DNA of 64,000 nucleotides, taken from positions 11,258,951-11,322,950 of the forward strand of contig NC_134035.1 in assembly GCF_964204645.1 (NCBI RefSeq), written 5' to 3'. Under the pieces are notes generated by a model. It did no database searches, had not been told where the DNA came from, and worked only from the letters and a program-made list of their open reading frames with translations. Made by a program: the position numbers and the translations under genes. Of this stretch, positions 59,916 to 64,000 are shown piece by piece. Positions within the stretch are counted from its first letter, which is position 1. Each line of letters begins with the position of its first letter. Source of the stretch: Tubulanus polymorphus (Eukaryota; Nemertea; Palaeonemertea; Tubulaniformes; Tubulanidae).

Positions 59916-61475
59916 CTAAAGGTATGAAAATATTTGTAACTGCTCTTCCAAGTCTACTTTCTATATGCATCTAAACGGAGGCAGACGCTCAGATAATATT
60001 CAATGATGGGTGTGATGGTGTGAAGGGTTTGATTGATGCCTTTATCTCATTCAGATTATAGATATTCGACTAGGGATGGGTGTGCAACTAAAATTATAAC
60101 TTCACTGCCACGCAAAGCGCTTTTTAAATGCCAATTATTACAGCGATTTGCACAAATTTGTTTAAAATGATAACAATCATAATGGCAGAGCTTGAAACAG
60201 ATTTCACAAAAATTTGCTAAAATCTTACACACCGTCCCTACAGATCAGTTATATCTGAATTTAGTCAGTTTTCGAGGAGTTTTAAAGGAGAAAATTTCAA
60301 ATATGTCTGCATCACTTTCTTATCTTAATTACTGTAGACTCCTTCTACGTAGGTACTGTTTATCTCAGTAAACTATTAATTCGGTGGTTTATTACTCTAT
60401 AATAGTCCGTCCATAAACTGTAGTTTTATCATGTAAGGATGGCTGGTCAGAAATCTCAATGAAATATATCGAGTGCCATATGGCTGATATCTTCTACCCC
60501 ACCCCCCCCCCCCGAAGGTACCAGCAGCAAAACTGCCATTACCACACGCTTGAGTCACTTTCTCTCAACGAAATGAGAATCAAAGAATCAGAGAATCTAC
60601 CGTCGCGTGGCGTTACAATATTTATCCTCGATTCCGAGGACGACGACGCCGCAAGGAAAAAACGAATAGAATCGATAACCGTCGCCGAGCTGCGAGTCGA
60701 AATTCAATTTGTTCTCACACGGCGCTGTTTTTCCGCGACCCGAAATACCGGCGACTCCTCGCTACGTCCTTTTCAGTAATCGGTATTTACATCTCGAGAG
60801 TGAACAAAAAAAATCGGAATAAAAATCTAGCTATTCATCGCGTGCATCGAACCAACTGAGTTTCAAACATAAAAACTGGAAGTGGTTGTTTGCGTAAGAT
60901 CCCGAGGAACGGATAGCCTACATGTGTAAATTCCAGTAACATACATTCAGCCCCGAACGCGAGGAATATTCTTCCGTCTCCTCAATGAAGTTAACGGGGT
61001 CTTCGCAAATATTAGTTTAGCATACTGAGGTTTATCGGAGACGTCGATCGGACGAGGTACCTGACTGACATTATTCTCGCCATCGAGGTTCGGTTTCCGG
61101 AACTTTTTCGTTTATTACAGCAAAACGACGGCGCTTCGTCTAGCGGTATCGCGCGGAACAGATTTTTGGCATTCAGTTTATGAATTTCTTTCAACAAGGG
61201 AATTTTTTGCGTATCAATTTTCGCGCTGTGTATGTATGTGCGTGTGTGAACCGGTACAAAGAGGAAATTTGATGACGCTTGCAGTAGTAAGCAATTCACT
61301 CAAAACAAATAAAAAAAGATTTGTATAAAAGAATCATTGTCTTGAACAACGCATTTTTCTAGTGCTTGGAAAAAGATGACTTAGTCAAAGATATTTAAAC
61401 AGATTCGAAGTTTGGACTTTTTGTTATGAAGACATAACCATTGATGAAACGCTATGTCCGTGTTGTGACGATATA
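59916..61475. other. Gene-free stretch
   Basis: Includes a C homopolymer of about 13 at about 60500. CpG-retaining frames (60459-60779 plus, 61012-61299 minus) look protein-like in places but have no recognised domain or convincing splice sites. Confidence 0.35.
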
Positions 61476-61709
61476 CAGAGAATCCCGTAATGATACAACA
61501 AAAAAGACGTAGTCGGAAAAGTTTCCTTTTTAGCTAATATTTTATTGATTCGACGTTTCGACTATAACCTGATAGTCATTTTCAGTTATGTTCATTCCTG
61601 ACGATGATTATTAAGATGTAGTCGAAACGTCGAATCAATAAATCATTAGCTGAAAGGAAACTTTTCGAAATTCAACTTTCTCGTTAAATATCAGTCTGAG
61701 ATTCTCTAT
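61476..61709. mobile_element. Fold-back element with GAAACGTCGAATCAATAAA arms
   Basis: The arms GAAAAGTTTCC...AGCTAAT...ATTGATTCGACGTTTCGACT and their inverse (AGTCGAAACGTCGAATCAAT ... AGCTGAAAGGAAACTTTTC) face each other across about 50 bp, with an outer AGAGAATC pair. Each arm contains a small hairpin followed by GAAAC. The family motif recurs at 53076-53110. Confidence 0.65.
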
Positions 61710-62390
61710 GTATTGATAAAAAATTACGGACAGGTAAATTTACAGGATATGGACTCTTCGTGCTTCTGCAACATATATCAAGACATGTTACAGCTACCTT
61801 GCCCCAGTCATTGACCCGGGAAGGTTAAGGATATAAGGATATAATCGAATTTGCTTGCGCGGAGGAGAAACGAAGGAAAGCAACGATGAATCGACCAACT
61901 ACAGCAGGTAAAGACCTCCCTCGGGTAACAGACAGTAACAGAGAGATGCACCTGTATAACGAATAGATCACCTGCGCGTCGGTTGCTTACTTTACAACAC
62001 GAAATAGATGGCCGGGCGTCTTTCTACTACGAAAACACGGCAATTATGTTCTTAACAACCTTCTCATTCCTAGCTATGTATCCCGTATCACAACTGTCTG
62101 TATTCTAACCGGTAAATCTGTCTTGCTCGAGAAGAAATCAAATACGATCACACTGCGATGTGCGCGCGAGCGAGAGGTAGTTCCAGGTAGTTCCTAAGCG
62201 TTTTGATAGTTCCCACCGGAATAGAAAACAACTACACGAAAAACACCCCGCTGTCTCATAGGCAGCTTGATATATACATACTTAAGAGATGAATTCGGAT
62301 GAAATGCCATAATTCGAAGGATGATATTGATTCAAGGATTATGTTACTTTTTTCTAGGATTCCAATGGGGTAAAAGCAGTAAAACACTAC
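61710..62390. other. Gene-free stretch
   Basis: CpG-retaining at about 61850-62250, no exon or repeat recognised. Confidence 0.35.
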
Positions 62391-62781
62391 AGCCGCCATA
62401 AGCAAGCATTTTTGGGCCTTCGCAAATTTTGCCCGGAACAACTGTTCGCACATTCAACTGTTAGGGTACTAATTGCGACTGAGCCTGTTTGGCCCTGGCC
62501 AAAAATTTTGGACCAGGCCCAAGCCAAATTTTGGCACGGGTAAAATGATTGCGTGTGAATTGCAACTGGTTCCGGATGTTACTCACTTCACTTTGGTTAG
62601 TATCGAGTGAGTGCTTGAAATGTAAATCATTATATAATTTCTCTTCTATTTTTAGCAATAAGACGGTTATTCCTTGTAATGTGTTTAATGTTGTATTTGT
62701 TGTGTATATTCAGTTGTATAAAAATAAAAAAATTTGACCCGGGTCTGATCCGTGCTAAATCATCTGCATATAATCGCGGCT
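62391..62781. mobile_element. AGCCGCGATCACA-family MITE, longer copy
   Basis: Left AGCCGCCATAAGCAAGCATT and right ATAATCGCGGCT match the ends of 23351-23594. Internal GTGTGAATTGCAACTGG, CACTTCACTTTGG and GTATCGAGTGAGTG also align. It carries about 140 bp of extra sequence compared with copy 1. Confidence 0.6.
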
Positions 62782-64000
62782 AAAGACTCATCCCTGAGTC
62801 TCAAAGTAGAAGATCTACAAGTGATACAATAAATGATTCAATGGTTGCTACCACTGCCCGAAATAACACACCGCACCGAGAGCAATTAATACACCGCACT
62901 ATCCAACAGCTATTACTTTAATAATGATCATCCAATTATTATGACAGCTATAAACAGCTGTAAATTATCACGTTTCTAATTACACTACTATTGTTCGAAT
63001 CCACAGCTTCAACTGTTCACTTCATAGCTGCATTCATCATTCAAATGCTAATGCGTCGTTCATTATTATGATTATTCGAATCCAATTAATACGTCATAAG
63101 GCAGCATTCGATATTCATAACATCGATGATGATAATATCAGTTGATATCTGTTGACCGCCGGCGATCACGTCGATCATGGCCACCGGGTGAAATTCGAAA
63201 CCGTCGTGTTGTGACATATTTCCTGGTATAAGGGTGGAGGTGACGTTGATGAACTGCTACGCGAACTTTCTAACGCCGGCGGCGATTAAACAAATCCGGC
63301 GAACACGCACAGAGGGGCAGTGCATTAAATCCCTTCGGCGTACGGCGCGCTTTTAGAATTTCGCGAAGTTCGTCCTCGTGAATATTTTGTAGCGCGTTCG
63401 CTTCATTTAACAAGTCTATACGACGCTGATTCGAGAATAAGAGATTCGCGTATTTCTATAGACGGACGTCGTGTTTTTATTGAAAGAATTCGGACGTTCG
63501 CGGAGCCGTTTTTTCTGCGCGAATGAAGAAATTCCCCGTTTTTATGATCTCCCGGAAGACGCTACATCGATTACCGTATTATAAAGCGCCGGCATCAATA
63601 ACGATTTTAAATAGAAAAGGTTTGTATTTAATGGAGTACGGTGGTTGCTGTCTGGCCGTATAGCCAACCATAGTAACCGACGCGTTGAATATGGAAATAT
63701 GGAGATGTTTAAAACGACGACGACGGAACCGCGTGCACAAACTAGACGCATTAATCTGTATTAAGGCGATAAATTATTAGAAAGCAAGTCGCAGACACTA
63801 ATCGATGACAAATTTCGAATAGAAATCTTATTATACCACACCATAGATTATCAACCTGTACCACGCAACCACAGATTCAGTTTATACAGCCGGGTTCTTC
63901 CTTTTCCATACTATACCCGGATTATAAATTGTCCATAAGTTACACATCATTAAAGGACTACTGAACAATTTTGTTTTTTCCCTTGAATCAATCCAGTAAG
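62782..64000. other. Gene-free right end
   Basis: CACCGCAC phrases near 62870-62900 recall the CCCTTTCAGTG MITE interior. The CpG-retaining block at about 63120-63530 is non-repetitive. The minus frame at 63542-63751 has no recognised domain. Confidence 0.35.

Overview
This is a eukaryotic nuclear window: spaced exons with GT/AG junctions, low gene density, AT-rich DNA (estimated by eye, not counted) and many short inverted-repeat elements. An ephrin gene plus a histamine N-methyltransferase-like gene, together with dense MITEs, tRNA-derived SINEs and long AT microsatellites, suggest a bilaterian animal, probably a marine invertebrate. I cannot name the species.

Two genes are supported. At 5162-6058 (+) there is a complete single-exon coding sequence of 298 residues for a histamine N-methyltransferase-like enzyme. 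At 12164-24714 (-) lies most of an ephrin gene, rebuilt exon by exon. Exon A (24591-24714) gives the first half of the receptor-binding domain. Two tandem alternative exons, B (20899-21067) and B' (19759-19930), give the second half. Exon C (14439-14543) closes the domain, exon D (12965-13111) is a Thr/Pro-rich stalk, and exon E (12164-12345) holds a hydrophobic C-terminus and stop. All splice phases agree. The signal-peptide exon was not found and must lie at a higher coordinate than 24714.

The main discovery candidate is the B/B' pair. Both exons encode the second and third conserved ephrin cysteines and the segment expected to form the Eph-binding G-H loop, but the loop sequence differs. 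Both start in phase 0 and end in phase 1, so exactly one must be spliced in: using both or neither breaks the frame.

Layout: 1-5 kb is transposon and LINE debris with a minisatellite. 5-6 kb is the methyltransferase gene. 6-12 kb holds MITEs. 12-25 kb is the ephrin gene, with MITEs in its introns, one nested in another. 25-64 kb is gene-poor, with one candidate unrecognised exon (47677-47895, -), several MITE and SINE families, a large AT-centred palindrome near 45 kb and a 20-bp minisatellite near 57 kb. No rRNA gene, intact tRNA gene, CRISPR array or prokaryotic feature was seen.
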